Assembly: GCF_900112815.1 (NCBI RefSeq)
Contig: NZ_FOND01000012.1
Span: 100,000 to 163,999 of the forward strand
DNA length: 64,000 nucleotides
Direction: 5' to 3'
Origin: Blastococcus tunisiensis
Lineage (GTDB): Bacteria; Actinomycetota; Actinomycetes; Mycobacteriales; Geodermatophilaceae
A model generated the notes under the pieces. It searched no databases. It was not told the origin of the DNA and saw nothing but the letters and a program-made list of their open reading frames with translations. Below are positions 7,550 through 18,438 of this stretch, piece by piece. Position numbers and translations under genes: made by a program. Numbering within the stretch: the first letter of the stretch is position 1; each line of letters begins with the position of its first letter.

Positions 7550-7954
7550 TCAGCCTTCGACGGGCAGGACCAGCAGCCGCAGGAGCCGGTCGGCCTCCGC
7601 CTCGGGGTCCGCGGTCAGCCCGGTGTGCACCGGACCCGGCTGGATGACCGTGCTCCGAGGGGCGGTCAGCCAGCGGAACCGGGAGCCGAGCGCCTCGCGT
7701 CCCGCCGCCCCCGCGGCCGGATCGGCGGCGCAGACGTCGGCGGCGGCCTGCAGCGCCCGCCCGATCGCCTCGGCGTCGGCGGTCGGGTCCAGTGCGTGCA
7801 GTCGCTGTAGGTCCAGGTGCACCCGCGAGCCGAGGTAGTCCCGCTGCCGGCAGTAGACGAGGACGCCGGCGTTCAGCGCCTCACCGCGCTCGACCCGGGG
7901 CACCACCCGCAGCACCGCGTACTCGAAGGTGTCCCTCGACCCGGAGCCGCTCAT
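7550..7954 (-). CDS. DUF3037 family protein
   Basis: Protein of 134 residues beginning MSGSGSRDTFEYAVLRVVPR, with the ERGEALNAGVLVYC segment typical of DUF3037. Its ATG overlaps the stop of the upstream HipA-like kinase gene by 4 nt (ATGA), so the two are translated together. This two-gene arrangement recurs in many bacteria, but its function is not known. The region with RFRWLTAPRSTVIQPGPVHT is another conserved block. No catalytic residues can be named. Confidence 0.85.
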   Translation of the reverse strand: MSGSGSRDTFEYAVLRVVPRVERGEALNAGVLVYCRQRDYLGSRVHLDLQRLHALDPTADAEAIGRALQAAADVCAADPAAGAAGREALGSRFRWLTAPRSTVIQPGPVHTGLTADPEAEADRLLRLLVLPVEG

Positions 7955-8796
7955 CGCTGGGTCACCCCCTCCGGTGGCGGGGGCCCGAGCCACGCGGGCC
8001 GGTTCTCCCCGCGGGGCGCGCGACGGCGCCCACCGCCACCGGCCTCGGCAGCGGCGACCAGCGGCGGCAGCCAGGACTCCCGGGCGGCCAGCCGGGCGAG
8101 GAGCTGGTCCACGTACCGGGTGCGCAGCTCGTCCGGCGCCCCCTCGTCCAGCCACTCGTCGGGCACCTGGGCCAGCACGTTCTCCAGCAGCGGCCTGGTC
8201 ACCCGGCCGGCCAGCGCGGCATCGGCCGCCGGCACCCGGGGCTCGCACTCCAGCAGCGCGTGCGCGGACGCGTCGTACGGGCGGGCGACCGCGGCGGCGG
8301 CACCCGGCCAGTGGTGGTGGAAGGTCAGCGCGGCGCCGTGGTCGATCAGCTGCAGCCGGCCGTGCCAGAACAGCATGTTCGGGTTGCGCCAGGACCGGTC
8401 GACGTTGCCGACCAGGGCGTCGAACCACAGCACCCGTCCGGCGAGCTCCGGGTCCACGCCGTCGGCACCGGCCTCGAAGTCGAGCGCCCCCGGCAGGTAG
8501 TCCAGCCCCAGGTTGCGGCCGGCCGAGCGCTGGAGAAGCTCCTGGACCTCGACGTCCGGCTCCCCCACGGCCAGCTCCGGGACGACGTCGACGGTCACCA
8601 GCGCGGGCACCGGCAGCTCCAGCGCGCGGGCGAGCTCGGCGCACACCACCTCGGCGACCAGGACCTGCACGCCCTGGCCGGCCGCGCGCCACTTGACCAC
8701 GTAGGTGCCCAGGTCGTCGGCCTCCATGAGCCCCGGCAGCGAGCCACCCTCACGGAGCGGGGTGACGTAGCGGGTGGCGGTGACGGCGGGCAGCAC
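7951..8796 (-). CDS. HipA-like kinase family protein
   Basis: Protein of 281 residues with a HipA/PI3K-like kinase core: GTYVVKWRAAGQG (nucleotide-binding lysine region), FDALVGNVDRSWRNPNML (catalytic-loop-like N-x-D-R...N) and LIDHGAALTFH (metal-binding DxG-like). It is shorter than E. coli HipA and has no adjacent HipB antitoxin; its partner is DUF3037. GTG at 8796 lies 9 nt after a TAGGTT -10-like motif, so the mRNA is nearly leaderless. Toxin activity should not be assumed. Confidence 0.82.
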   Translation of the reverse strand: MLPAVTATRYVTPLREGGSLPGLMEADDLGTYVVKWRAAGQGVQVLVAEVVCAELARALELPVPALVTVDVVPELAVGEPDVEVQELLQRSAGRNLGLDYLPGALDFEAGADGVDPELAGRVLWFDALVGNVDRSWRNPNMLFWHGRLQLIDHGAALTFHHHWPGAAAAVARPYDASAHALLECEPRVPAADAALAGRVTRPLLENVLAQVPDEWLDEGAPDELRTRYVDQLLARLAARESWLPPLVAAAEAGGGGRRRAPRGENRPAWLGPPPPEGVTQR

Positions 8797-8897
8797 AGTG
8801 CGGACAACCTAGCCGCAGACCGGGCAGCTGCACCCGCTCGCCCCGCCGCTCCCTGTGATGTGCTCCGGGCCGCCGAGCCGTGCACGAACGGCCCGGC

Positions 8898-9722
8898 TCA
8901 GTCGTCGGCGGCGGCCCGCCGGCGCTCCTCCTCGATCAGCTCCTTGCTCCGCACCAGCCGGATCAGGGTGATCACGAGCAACCCCCCGGCCATGTTGAGC
9001 AGCACCGTGTACCAGAACCAGGCCAGCCAGTCCCCGTAGCCGAACGGGGCGCCGGCGTGCAGGGCCCCGAAGATGATCAGCGAGTCGAGGATGGAGTGGA
9101 ACAGCTGCAGCCCGGCCAGCAGGAACCCGCCGATGACGGCGGCGACGATCTTCCCGCCCTCGGTGTGGGCGCCGTGCTGCATCCGCGTCATCAGCGTGAT
9201 GACGCTGCCGCCCAGGAAGGCCAGGCACACCGACTGCAGGTCCAGCGGCGCCTCGACGAAGTGCACCGCGGACTCGACGGCGGTGGCCACCAGGTCGGGG
9301 AAGGCCTGCACGACCACCCACATGACCAGCCACCCGCCGACCAGGTTGGCGACCAGGGTGCCGGCCCACAGCTTGCCCAGCTGCGCGGCACTGGCCCGGC
9401 CGGCGAAGACGGCGGTGACCGGCACGAGGAAGCCCTCGGTGAACAGCTCGCTGCGGCCGAGCATGAGCGCCACGAAGCCGACGCTGAAGGCCACCCCGGC
9501 CAGCAGATGGCTGCCCGTCGCGGCGTAGACGGCGAGCAGCGCCAGGACGCCGACGGCGATCTCCAGCCCGCCGGCCAGCCCCGTCGCCAGCACCTCCCGC
9601 CACCGGCGGTGCAGCCGCTGGGCCCCCTCGCTGACGATCTTCTCGAACGCCTCGGCGACCTCGTCCTCCGCGGGCGCGTCGGTCTCACCCAGCTGGGCGC
9701 GCTTCTGGTCCTGCCGGTTCAC
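8898..9722 (-). CDS. Formate/nitrite transporter (FNT) family membrane protein
   Basis: Protein of 274 residues. A hydrophilic N-terminus (NRQDQKRAQLGETDAP) of about 45 residues precedes six hydrophobic segments of the FNT/aquaporin-like fold. Family features include LGRSELFTEGFLVPV and GTLVANLVGG, and HSILDSLIIFGALHAG near the C-terminus. GTG at 9722 follows a strong GGAGGAA site. FNT channels pass small monovalent anions, but this variant with a long cytoplasmic N-terminus may have another substrate. It diverges from the catalase gene across 170 nt. Confidence 0.85.
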   Translation of the reverse strand: MNRQDQKRAQLGETDAPAEDEVAEAFEKIVSEGAQRLHRRWREVLATGLAGGLEIAVGVLALLAVYAATGSHLLAGVAFSVGFVALMLGRSELFTEGFLVPVTAVFAGRASAAQLGKLWAGTLVANLVGGWLVMWVVVQAFPDLVATAVESAVHFVEAPLDLQSVCLAFLGGSVITLMTRMQHGAHTEGGKIVAAVIGGFLLAGLQLFHSILDSLIIFGALHAGAPFGYGDWLAWFWYTVLLNMAGGLLVITLIRLVRSKELIEEERRRAAADD

Positions 9723-9823
9723 GCTTCCTCCTTCTCCGGTCGGACGCCGGGGCCGGAGGAAGCGCCACACGTCCGCGCCCCCGCCTACCCCCCGCCGGGA
9801 GTTTCCACCCACCGGGACGGATC

Positions 9824-9850
9824 GTTTGCCTGCGCAACGACATCGGGTAG
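9824..9850 (+). promoter_or_regulatory. Stress-sigma (SigB/SigF-like) promoter candidate for the catalase gene
   Basis: GTTT at 9824-9827 is followed after 17 nt by GGGTAG at 9845-9850, about 40 nt before the catalase ATG. This fits the GTTT-N15-17-GGGTA pattern of SigB/SigF promoters. Stress-sigma control of large catalases is common in actinobacteria. Confidence 0.6.
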
Positions 9851-9892
9851 CCGCCGGGGGACCGCACGACTCTGCAGCAGTCAGGAGTTCCC

Positions 9893-12010
9893 ATGCCCCC
9901 CGCGCGCACGCCGGACCAGTCCGCACCGAGGACCGTCAGCCCCACCGGTGTCGGCCACGACGGACCGGAGGACGGCCGCGATCCCCGGGGTCAGGCCGGC
10001 GACACGCTCACCACGCCGAACGGGGTGCGCATCCCGGACACCGACCACTCGCTCAAGGCGGGTCCGCGGGGACCGGTCCTCCTGGAGGACTTCCACCTGC
10101 GCGAGAAGATCATGCACTTCGACCACGAGCGGATCCCGGAGCGCGTCGTGCACGCCCGCGGCGCCGGAGCGCACGGCGTCTTCACCGCCAACGGGGCCGC
10201 CGCGTCGGTGACCCGGGCCGCCGTCCTGGCCGAGAAGGGCCTGGAGACGCCGGTGTTCGTGCGGTTCTCCACCGTGCTGGGCTCACGTGGCTCGGCCGAC
10301 ACTGTGCGCGACACCCGCGGGTTCGCGACGAAGTTCTACACGAGAGAAGGCACCTGGGACCTGGTCGGCAACAACATGCCGGTCTTCTTCATCCAGGACG
10401 CGATCAAGTTCCCCGACATCATCCACGCGGGCAAGCCGCACCCCGACCGCGAGATCCCGCAGGCGCAGTCGGCGCACGACACCTTCTGGGACTTCGTCAC
10501 CCTCCACACCGAGGCCACCCACCACACGATCTGGAACATGAGCGACCGGGGCATCCCGCGCAGCTACCGGACGATGGAGGGCTTCGGCGTCCACACCTTC
10601 CGGCTGGTGAACGCCGAGCGGGAGACGGCCCTGGTGAAGTTCCACTGGAAGCCGAAGCTCGGCGTGCACTCGCTCACCTGGGAGGAGGCGCAGATCGCCG
10701 GTGGCGTGGATCCCGACTTCCACCGCCGCGACCTGGCCGACGCCATCGAGAACGGCGCCTTCCCCGAGTGGGAACTGGGCATCCAGGTCTTCCCCGACAC
10801 CCCCGAGGAGACGTTCGAGGGCATCGACCTGCTGGACCCGACCAAGATCGTGCCGGAGGAGCTGGCACCGGTGCAGCCGATCGGCACGCTGGTGCTGAAC
10901 GCCAACCCGACCAACTTCTTCGCCGAGACCGAGCAGGTCGCCTTCCACACCGGCCACCTGGTGCCGGGCATCGAGGGCACCAACGACCCGCTGCTGCAGG
11001 GCCGGAACTTCTCCTACCTGGACACCCAGCTCACCCGCCTGGGCGGCCCGAACTTCACCCAGCTGCCGATCAACCGGCCGCACGCGCCGGTGAACGACAA
11101 CAGCCGGGACGGCTTCGCGCAGCAGGCGGTGCACACCGGGCAGGCGCCGTACACGCCCAACAGCGTCGACGACGGCGTCCCCTTCCCCGCCGACTGGGCC
11201 GAGGGCGGCTACGTGCACGTGCCGCGGCACGTCGAGGGAGCGGTCGGCCGGACGGCGCCGGCGTCCTTCGACGACCACTTCTCCCAGCCGGCGCTGTTCT
11301 ACCGGAGCCTCACCGGCGTCGAGCAGCAGCACGTGGCCGACGCGTACACCTTCGAGCTCGGCAAGTGCTACGAGCAGTCGATCAAGGAGCGCGGCCTGTC
11401 GGTGCTCGCGCGCATCGACGCGAAGCTCTGCGCGCAGGTCGCCGCCGGGCTCGGGCTGCCGGTGCCGAAGAAGGTCAAGGCGGAGAAGCCGCGCCTGGAG
11501 TCCCCCGCGCTGCGCCAGATCAGGCCGACGCCCTTCCCGATCGAGGGTCGGATCGTCGGCGTGGTCGCCGGCCCCGGTGCCGACCTGAGCGGGATCGCCA
11601 CGCTGCGGAAGGCGCTGGAGGCCGAAGGCGCGCTGCTCCGGGTGATCGCGCCGCACGGCGGGCAGCTGGCGAAGGGCAAGGACGTCGAGATCGTGGAGCG
11701 CACCTTCGCCACGGGGCGGTCGATCGAGTTCGACGCGATCGTCGTCGCCGACGGCGCCCCGAAGGACGGGGACTTCCGCGCGCTGGGAATGCTGCAGGAG
11801 GCGTTCCGCCACCTCAAGGCGGTCGGGGCCTGGGGCGACGGGGTCGAGGTGCTGAGGACCGCGGGGATCGACCCGGACGCACCCGGCGTCCTCACCGGGA
11901 AGAAGGCCAACGCCAAGCTGGCGGCCGCGACGGTCGCCGCGCTCGGCATGCACCGCGTGTGGGACCGGGCGCCGCTGGTGAGCGCCTCGATGGTGCCGCC
12001 GACGGTCTGA
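9893..12010 (+). CDS. katE: Large-subunit (HPII-type) catalase
   Basis: Heme catalase of 705 residues that breaks down hydrogen peroxide. The distal heme histidine lies in ERVVHARGAGAHGVF and the distal asparagine region in FYTREGTWDLVGNNMPVFF. FWDFVTLHTEATHHTIWNMS and RLGGPNFTQLPINRP are catalase blocks. The length and the C-terminal ~150 residues (GRIVGVVAGPGADLSG through FDAIVVADGAP), a class I glutamine amidotransferase/DJ-1-like domain, mark the HPII clade. ATG at 9893 follows AGGAG. It has a stress-sigma-like promoter upstream and a perfect palindrome downstream, so it is a single-gene unit. Confidence 0.96.
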   Translation: MPPARTPDQSAPRTVSPTGVGHDGPEDGRDPRGQAGDTLTTPNGVRIPDTDHSLKAGPRGPVLLEDFHLREKIMHFDHERIPERVVHARGAGAHGVFTANGAAASVTRAAVLAEKGLETPVFVRFSTVLGSRGSADTVRDTRGFATKFYTREGTWDLVGNNMPVFFIQDAIKFPDIIHAGKPHPDREIPQAQSAHDTFWDFVTLHTEATHHTIWNMSDRGIPRSYRTMEGFGVHTFRLVNAERETALVKFHWKPKLGVHSLTWEEAQIAGGVDPDFHRRDLADAIENGAFPEWELGIQVFPDTPEETFEGIDLLDPTKIVPEELAPVQPIGTLVLNANPTNFFAETEQVAFHTGHLVPGIEGTNDPLLQGRNFSYLDTQLTRLGGPNFTQLPINRPHAPVNDNSRDGFAQQAVHTGQAPYTPNSVDDGVPFPADWAEGGYVHVPRHVEGAVGRTAPASFDDHFSQPALFYRSLTGVEQQHVADAYTFELGKCYEQSIKERGLSVLARIDAKLCAQVAAGLGLPVPKKVKAEKPRLESPALRQIRPTPFPIEGRIVGVVAGPGADLSGIATLRKALEAEGALLRVIAPHGGQLAKGKDVEIVERTFATGRSIEFDAIVVADGAPKDGDFRALGMLQEAFRHLKAVGAWGDGVEVLRTAGIDPDAPGVLTGKKANAKLAAATVAALGMHRVWDRAPLVSASMVPPTV

Positions 12011-12024
12011 CCCCAGGATCTGCG

Positions 12025-12062
12025 ACGAGGGGCGGGACGGCAGCTGCCGTCCCGCCCCTCGT
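12025..12062 (+). terminator. Catalase gene terminator (perfect palindrome)
   Basis: A 38-nt perfect inverted repeat, 19 nt per arm with no spacer, starts 15 nt after the catalase stop codon. As RNA it forms a very strong hairpin. Only TTCC follows, so it is a GC-rich terminator without a T-tract. Confidence 0.8.
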
Positions 12063-12195
12063 TCCATCCGCTGACCCTGACGACCGGACCGGCAGGCCGC
12101 GGTTGCCGTGGCCGAGCGGCACGGCTGGAGCTGAGGACCGGCCTGTCGGGGACTTCGTTCCCCTGATCCGGCACCAACCGGTGTTGGATCCGGGC

Positions 12196-12516
12196 ATGGG
12201 GCGGGGACTGCGACAGGCGGCGCTCATGCTCGTGGCGGGAGCCGCGGTGGCCCTCGTCGCGGCGGCGGTCTGGTCGAGCCTCGGCAGCACCGGGTTCCGC
12301 CGGGCGACCGCGATCTGCCTCATGGTGGTGGGAGGGCTGCTCGCACTGACCGGGGGGACGGCGGTGTCCCGGGCGTCGACCAACGACGCCCGGGCCTTCC
12401 TCGGCCGTGGGCCCGATCGCGAGGAACCGGGAGGCGGCGCCGGACTCACCGCCGTCGGCGTCTTCCTGTTCGTGTCGCTCCCCCTCGCAGCGGTGGGCCT
12501 GGTCCTGCTCGGCTGA
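12196..12516 (+). CDS. Small hypothetical membrane protein
   Basis: Frame of 106 residues from ATG 12196 (an upstream GTG at 12181 is possible). It contains three hydrophobic segments: MLVAGAAVALVAAAVW, AICLMVVGGLLALTGG and TAVGVFLFVSLPLAAVGLVL. An Asp/Arg-rich loop lies between helices 2 and 3. No family is recognised and the ribosome-binding site is weak. It lies between the catalase terminator and the BtrH-like gene. Confidence 0.5.
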   Translation: MGRGLRQAALMLVAGAAVALVAAAVWSSLGSTGFRRATAICLMVVGGLLALTGGTAVSRASTNDARAFLGRGPDREEPGGGAGLTAVGVFLFVSLPLAAVGLVLLG

Positions 12517-12907
12517 GGGAGCCGGTCACGGGCTGCCGGGCGGGGTCAGCCCGCCGCGACGTCCTCCAGCGCGAGCGGGGACTGTCGCTGGACGAGGCGG
12601 CCGACACGCTGTTCACCCTGATCAGCATCGAGGTCCGCCTCCTGCTGACGGGAGAGCGCGGCCGGACCCCCGAGGCCTGGGAGCGGTGGGCCCAGGACGT
12701 GGTCGCCCGGGCCGCCCTCCGGTAACCTGCGCAGCGGCGGTGCCCTCCGCCGCACCCTCTGACCGGCCGCCCACGCAGGCCGGCATCGCGAGGGCAAAGG
12801 GGATCTGCGTCCTCGGGGCGATCTCAGCCGGTGTGCGACCTCTTCGCCGCGGCCCGGGTCCGGCGGTGCGTGGGGCGGGACCCGGCGCCGCCCCGAGGAG
12901 TTCCACC
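12517..12907 (+). other. Gap with a start-less, coding-like open frame (12540-12725)
   Basis: One frame reads RRDVLQRERGLSLDEAADTL, then FTLISIEVRLLLTGERGRTP and EAWERWAQDVVARAALR, ending at TAA 12723-12725. The composition is amphipathic, helical and protein-like, but no ATG/GTG/TTG start is visible upstream before a different gene. It may be the remains of a truncated helical gene or use an unusual start. The rest of the gap (12726-12907) shows only the BtrH-like gene's ribosome-binding site. Confidence 0.3.
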
Positions 12908-14206
12908 GTGACCAGCCAGAAGCACCTCAAGGCCGCCGTCCGCGCCCGCATGGCCCGCACCGGCGAGCGGTACACGACCGCCCGCCGGCAGCTCGCCGGA
13001 CGGCCGGTCCCCGACCACCCCGGCCTCGTCCCCGGGTACCGCCGCTTCGGAGGTGGCCGGCACCACGACAGCGCCCTGCTCGCGCACCTGCTGGAGGCCC
13101 TCGGCGTCACCGGCGCGCACGACGGCGAGCCGATCGACGAGCCGATGGCCGCGGGGCTGGCCGGCGGGATCGGCTTCATGTACTTCTCGTTCTCCTACAC
13201 CGGGCACCTGCCGACGATGACGATCGTGCCGCGGATCCACCCGCGCCCCTTCCTCGTCGGCGCCCTCGAGCGCACCGGCCTCCCGCACCACGTCAGCGAG
13301 ACGACCAGCGCGGCCAAGGCCGCCCGGGAGCTCGACGCGGCCCTCGACGCCGGCCACCCCGCGCTGGTCACCGTCGACCGGGCGGGCCTGGGCCACCAGG
13401 TCTGGGCCGACAGCATCCCGGGCAGCGACCCCTACGACGTCGTGGTCGCCGGCCGGCTCGGGGACGTCGCGCTGCTGGACGACGACGCCCTGGCCCCGCT
13501 CGAGGTGCCGGTCGACGTGCTCGCCTCCGCGCGCGCGGCGCACCGCGCGAGCAGGCACCGGATGGTCGTCGTCGAGCCGCCGGGTGCACCGGTCGACCTG
13601 GCCCCGGCCGTGCGCGCCTCGATCGCCGTGACCGTGCACGACCTGACCGAGGACGTGATGCCGGGCAACGGCGCGGGGAACTTCGGGCTGCGCGGGCTGA
13701 CCAGGTGGGCCGACGCGCTCGCCGACCGGCGCACGAAGACGGGCTGGGCCCGGATCTTCGACAGCGGCCCGGCGCTGGGGCACGCCCTGCGGCGGCTGCA
13801 CGACTGCCTGACCTTCGACCACTCCTCCCCCGGCGCGATGCGGCCGCTCTACGCCGACTTCCTCACCGCGGCCGCGGGCCTGCTCGACGAGCCCGCGCTC
13901 GCTGAGGCGGCACGGCTGTACTCCCGGGCCGGGGACCTGTGGGCGCAGCTGGCCGAGACCGCCGTGGCCGGGCCCCTCGCTCCCTACCGGGGGCTGGCCG
14001 AGCGGCGCCTCGAGCTCCTCCTCGGCGGGGCCGGCGCCGACCGGCTGCGACCGCTCGCCGACGAGGCGGAGGCGCTCACCGCCGGCCTCGACCTCGACGA
14101 GGCCGGGCGGCTCGCCGTCCTGGACCCCTTGGCCGGGCTCGCCGCCGAGGTGGTCGCGCTGGAGCGCGAGGCCTGCGCGGCCCTGCAGGCCGCCACGGGG
14201 ACGTAG
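12908..14206 (+). CDS. BtrH N-terminal domain / DUF4872 protein
   Basis: Protein of 432 residues. After a basic lead (MTSQKHLKAAVRARMARTGE), residues ~40-180 form a BtrH-type, papain-like acyltransferase domain, with HHDSALLAHLLEALG at its start and DAGHPALVTVDRAGLGHQ. The C-terminal half matches the helical DUF4872 pattern (GLRGLTRWADALADRRTKTGWARIFDSGP, split here by memory of the family). BtrH transfers an acyl group in butirosin synthesis, where the usual catalytic Cys acts; no clear Cys is in the expected position here. GTG at 12908 follows GAGGAG. No biosynthetic cluster surrounds it. Confidence 0.72.
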   Translation: MTSQKHLKAAVRARMARTGERYTTARRQLAGRPVPDHPGLVPGYRRFGGGRHHDSALLAHLLEALGVTGAHDGEPIDEPMAAGLAGGIGFMYFSFSYTGHLPTMTIVPRIHPRPFLVGALERTGLPHHVSETTSAAKAARELDAALDAGHPALVTVDRAGLGHQVWADSIPGSDPYDVVVAGRLGDVALLDDDALAPLEVPVDVLASARAAHRASRHRMVVVEPPGAPVDLAPAVRASIAVTVHDLTEDVMPGNGAGNFGLRGLTRWADALADRRTKTGWARIFDSGPALGHALRRLHDCLTFDHSSPGAMRPLYADFLTAAAGLLDEPALAEAARLYSRAGDLWAQLAETAVAGPLAPYRGLAERRLELLLGGAGADRLRPLADEAEALTAGLDLDEAGRLAVLDPLAGLAAEVVALEREACAALQAATGT

Positions 14207-14286
14207 GCCCGTCGACCGGCGGGCCGGAGGAGTTCAGGACGGGGCGCGTCCCGGGCTCCCCGGTCCACCGGTGCGCACGGCGGCGG

Positions 14287-15015
14287 TCAGGGCCCGCCGC
14301 TGGGGCCGAACCGCTCCACCCGGACGTCGGCGGCGGGGAAACCCATCCCGACCAGGAGCTGGCTGGCCGCCTCGGCGAACGGCGTGGACCCGCACACGTA
14401 CGCGGTCTGCCCCGGTTCCCACAGCGGCACGAGGTCGGCGGCGGTCAGCCGGCCGGCGGGTCGGATGCCGCGTGGCTCGCGGGTGAGGACGACGACCGCG
14501 CCGGCGTCCACCAGCTCCTCGGCGTAGGGCAGCTCGGCGAGGGTGCGGCTGGAGACCGCCACCCGCAGCAGGTCCAGCCGGCCGAGGTCGCGGGCGTGCC
14601 GGATCATCGCGACGAACGGGACGACGCCGAACCCGCCGGCCACCAGCAGCGCCGGGGTCGCGCCGTCCCAGACGAACCAGCCCCCGATCGGCCCGCGCAC
14701 CTCCAGCTCGTCGCCGGGCTCCACGACGTCGGCGAGGTAGCCGGACACCTCGCCGTCGTCCAGCCGCTCGACGAACAGCTCGACCAGCGGGTCGCCGGGC
14801 GCCGAGGCCACCGAGTACGACCGCTGGGCGGTGTAGCCGTCCTCGGCGGTGAGCCGGACGACGTAGTGCTGGCCGGCCAGGTGGTCGATCCGGTCGTGGA
14901 CGTCCAGCCGCAGCTCGACCGAGCGCTGCAGGGGACGACGGAGCCCGGCGACGGTCGCCGTCCGCCATCCTCCGGTCGGCGCCACGTACCCGGTGGCGAG
15001 CCGCTGCTCGGTCAC
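14287..15015 (-). CDS. FAD/NAD(P)-binding oxidoreductase (ferredoxin reductase type)
   Basis: Protein of 242 residues with the ferredoxin-NADP reductase fold. The flavin-binding motif RSYSVAS (R-x-Y-S), GGFGVVPFVAMIRH (pyridine-nucleotide/GxGxxP region) and AYVCGSTPFAE are all present. No C-terminal [2Fe-2S] domain is seen. The GTG start at 15015 lies 3 nt before the stop codon of the upstream sulfite-oxidase-like gene, so the pair is one transcription unit. The flavoprotein probably passes electrons to or from the molybdoprotein. Confidence 0.88.
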   Translation of the reverse strand: MTEQRLATGYVAPTGGWRTATVAGLRRPLQRSVELRLDVHDRIDHLAGQHYVVRLTAEDGYTAQRSYSVASAPGDPLVELFVERLDDGEVSGYLADVVEPGDELEVRGPIGGWFVWDGATPALLVAGGFGVVPFVAMIRHARDLGRLDLLRVAVSSRTLAELPYAEELVDAGAVVVLTREPRGIRPAGRLTAADLVPLWEPGQTAYVCGSTPFAEAASQLLVGMGFPAADVRVERFGPSGGP

Positions 15016-15017
15016 CC

Positions 15018-15659
<642 letters not shown>

Positions 15660-15764
15660 CCGGCCCTCGCACGGCCCGACCCTAGGGCTTCCCGCTGCGG
15701 TGAGGGCAGCCTTACATGAGCTGAGTCACCTCGTGTTTACCTGGCCGCAAAGTGCTCCGGCACC

Positions 15765-15777
15765 TAGCTTTGTGCCT
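15765..15777 (+). promoter_or_regulatory. -10 element of a leaderless sdhC promoter
   Basis: TAGCTT (15765-15770) sits exactly 7 nt before GTG 15778, the TANNNT-N7-GTG spacing of leaderless actinobacterial mRNAs. No Shine-Dalgarno sequence is present. A convincing -35 cannot be assigned. Confidence 0.55.
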
Positions 15778-16479
15778 GTGGTGACAGTGACGCACGCGGG
15801 ACGCCGGACCCCGAAGGTGGCGAAGACGAACTCCGTCTTCAAGAAGGCCGTCATGGCCGTGAGCGGCATCATCATGGTGCTGTACCTCATCGCCCACGTG
15901 GTCGGGAACCTGAAGGCCTTCTCCGGGCGGGAGGCCTTCAACTCCTACTCGGGCTGGATCCGCACGGTCGGCAATCCCGCGGTGCCGGGCGAGACGACGC
16001 TCTGGATCATCCGCATCGTGCTGCTGGTCGCCGTCGTCGCGCACGTCTGGGCCGCCGTCTCGCTGTGGCGCCAGGCCAAGCGGGCCCGCCCCGAGGGGTA
16101 CGTGACGAAGAAGTCGGCCGCCCAGAGCTACGCCTCGCGCACGATGCGCTGGGGCGGGGTCATCGTGCTGGCCTTCATCATCTTCCACATCCTCGACCTC
16201 ACCCTCGGCACGGTGAACGCCGAGGGCTTCGACAGCACGCCCTACGACCGCCTGGTCGCCAGCTTCTCCAACCCCGTGGTCACCGCCTTCTACGCGATCT
16301 CGGTCATCCTGCTGGGCATGCACCTGCGCCACGGGATCTGGAGCGCCACCCAGACCCTGGGCCAGAGCAACCGGCGCCGGGAGACGACGGTCAACCTGTT
16401 CGCCCTCGGGTTCGCGACCGTGCTGACGCTCGGCTTCCTGCTGGTGCCGTTCTCCGTCCTCTTCAACATCATCGACTGA
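15778..16479 (+). CDS. sdhC: Succinate dehydrogenase cytochrome b subunit (b558 family)
   Basis: Membrane anchor of succinate:menaquinone oxidoreductase, 233 residues, with about five hydrophobic segments (AVMAVSGIIMVLYLIAHVVG, IVLLVAVVAHVWAAVSLW, GGVIVLAFIIFHILDLTLG and two more). Histidines within these helices are placed to ligate heme b. The single long subunit and the GxxMVLYLIAHVVGNLK opening are typical of the b558-type SdhC. GTG 15778 is taken as a leaderless start; GTG 15781 is an alternative. First gene of sdhCAB, diverging from the molybdoprotein pair. Confidence 0.92.
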   Translation: MVTVTHAGRRTPKVAKTNSVFKKAVMAVSGIIMVLYLIAHVVGNLKAFSGREAFNSYSGWIRTVGNPAVPGETTLWIIRIVLLVAVVAHVWAAVSLWRQAKRARPEGYVTKKSAAQSYASRTMRWGGVIVLAFIIFHILDLTLGTVNAEGFDSTPYDRLVASFSNPVVTAFYAISVILLGMHLRHGIWSATQTLGQSNRRRETTVNLFALGFATVLTLGFLLVPFSVLFNIID

Positions 16480-16491
16480 GGAGCCCCAGCG

Positions 16492-18434
<1,943 letters not shown>

Positions 18435-18438
<4 letters not shown>

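Noticed and set aside
7951..8796. HipA/HipB toxin-antitoxin system
   Set aside because: No HipB-like HTH gene is adjacent; the coupled partner is DUF3037, so toxin-antitoxin function is not supported.
10283..12067. Long minus-strand open frame opposite the catalase gene
   Set aside because: Antisense shadow; composition is biased and the catalase on the other strand is complete.
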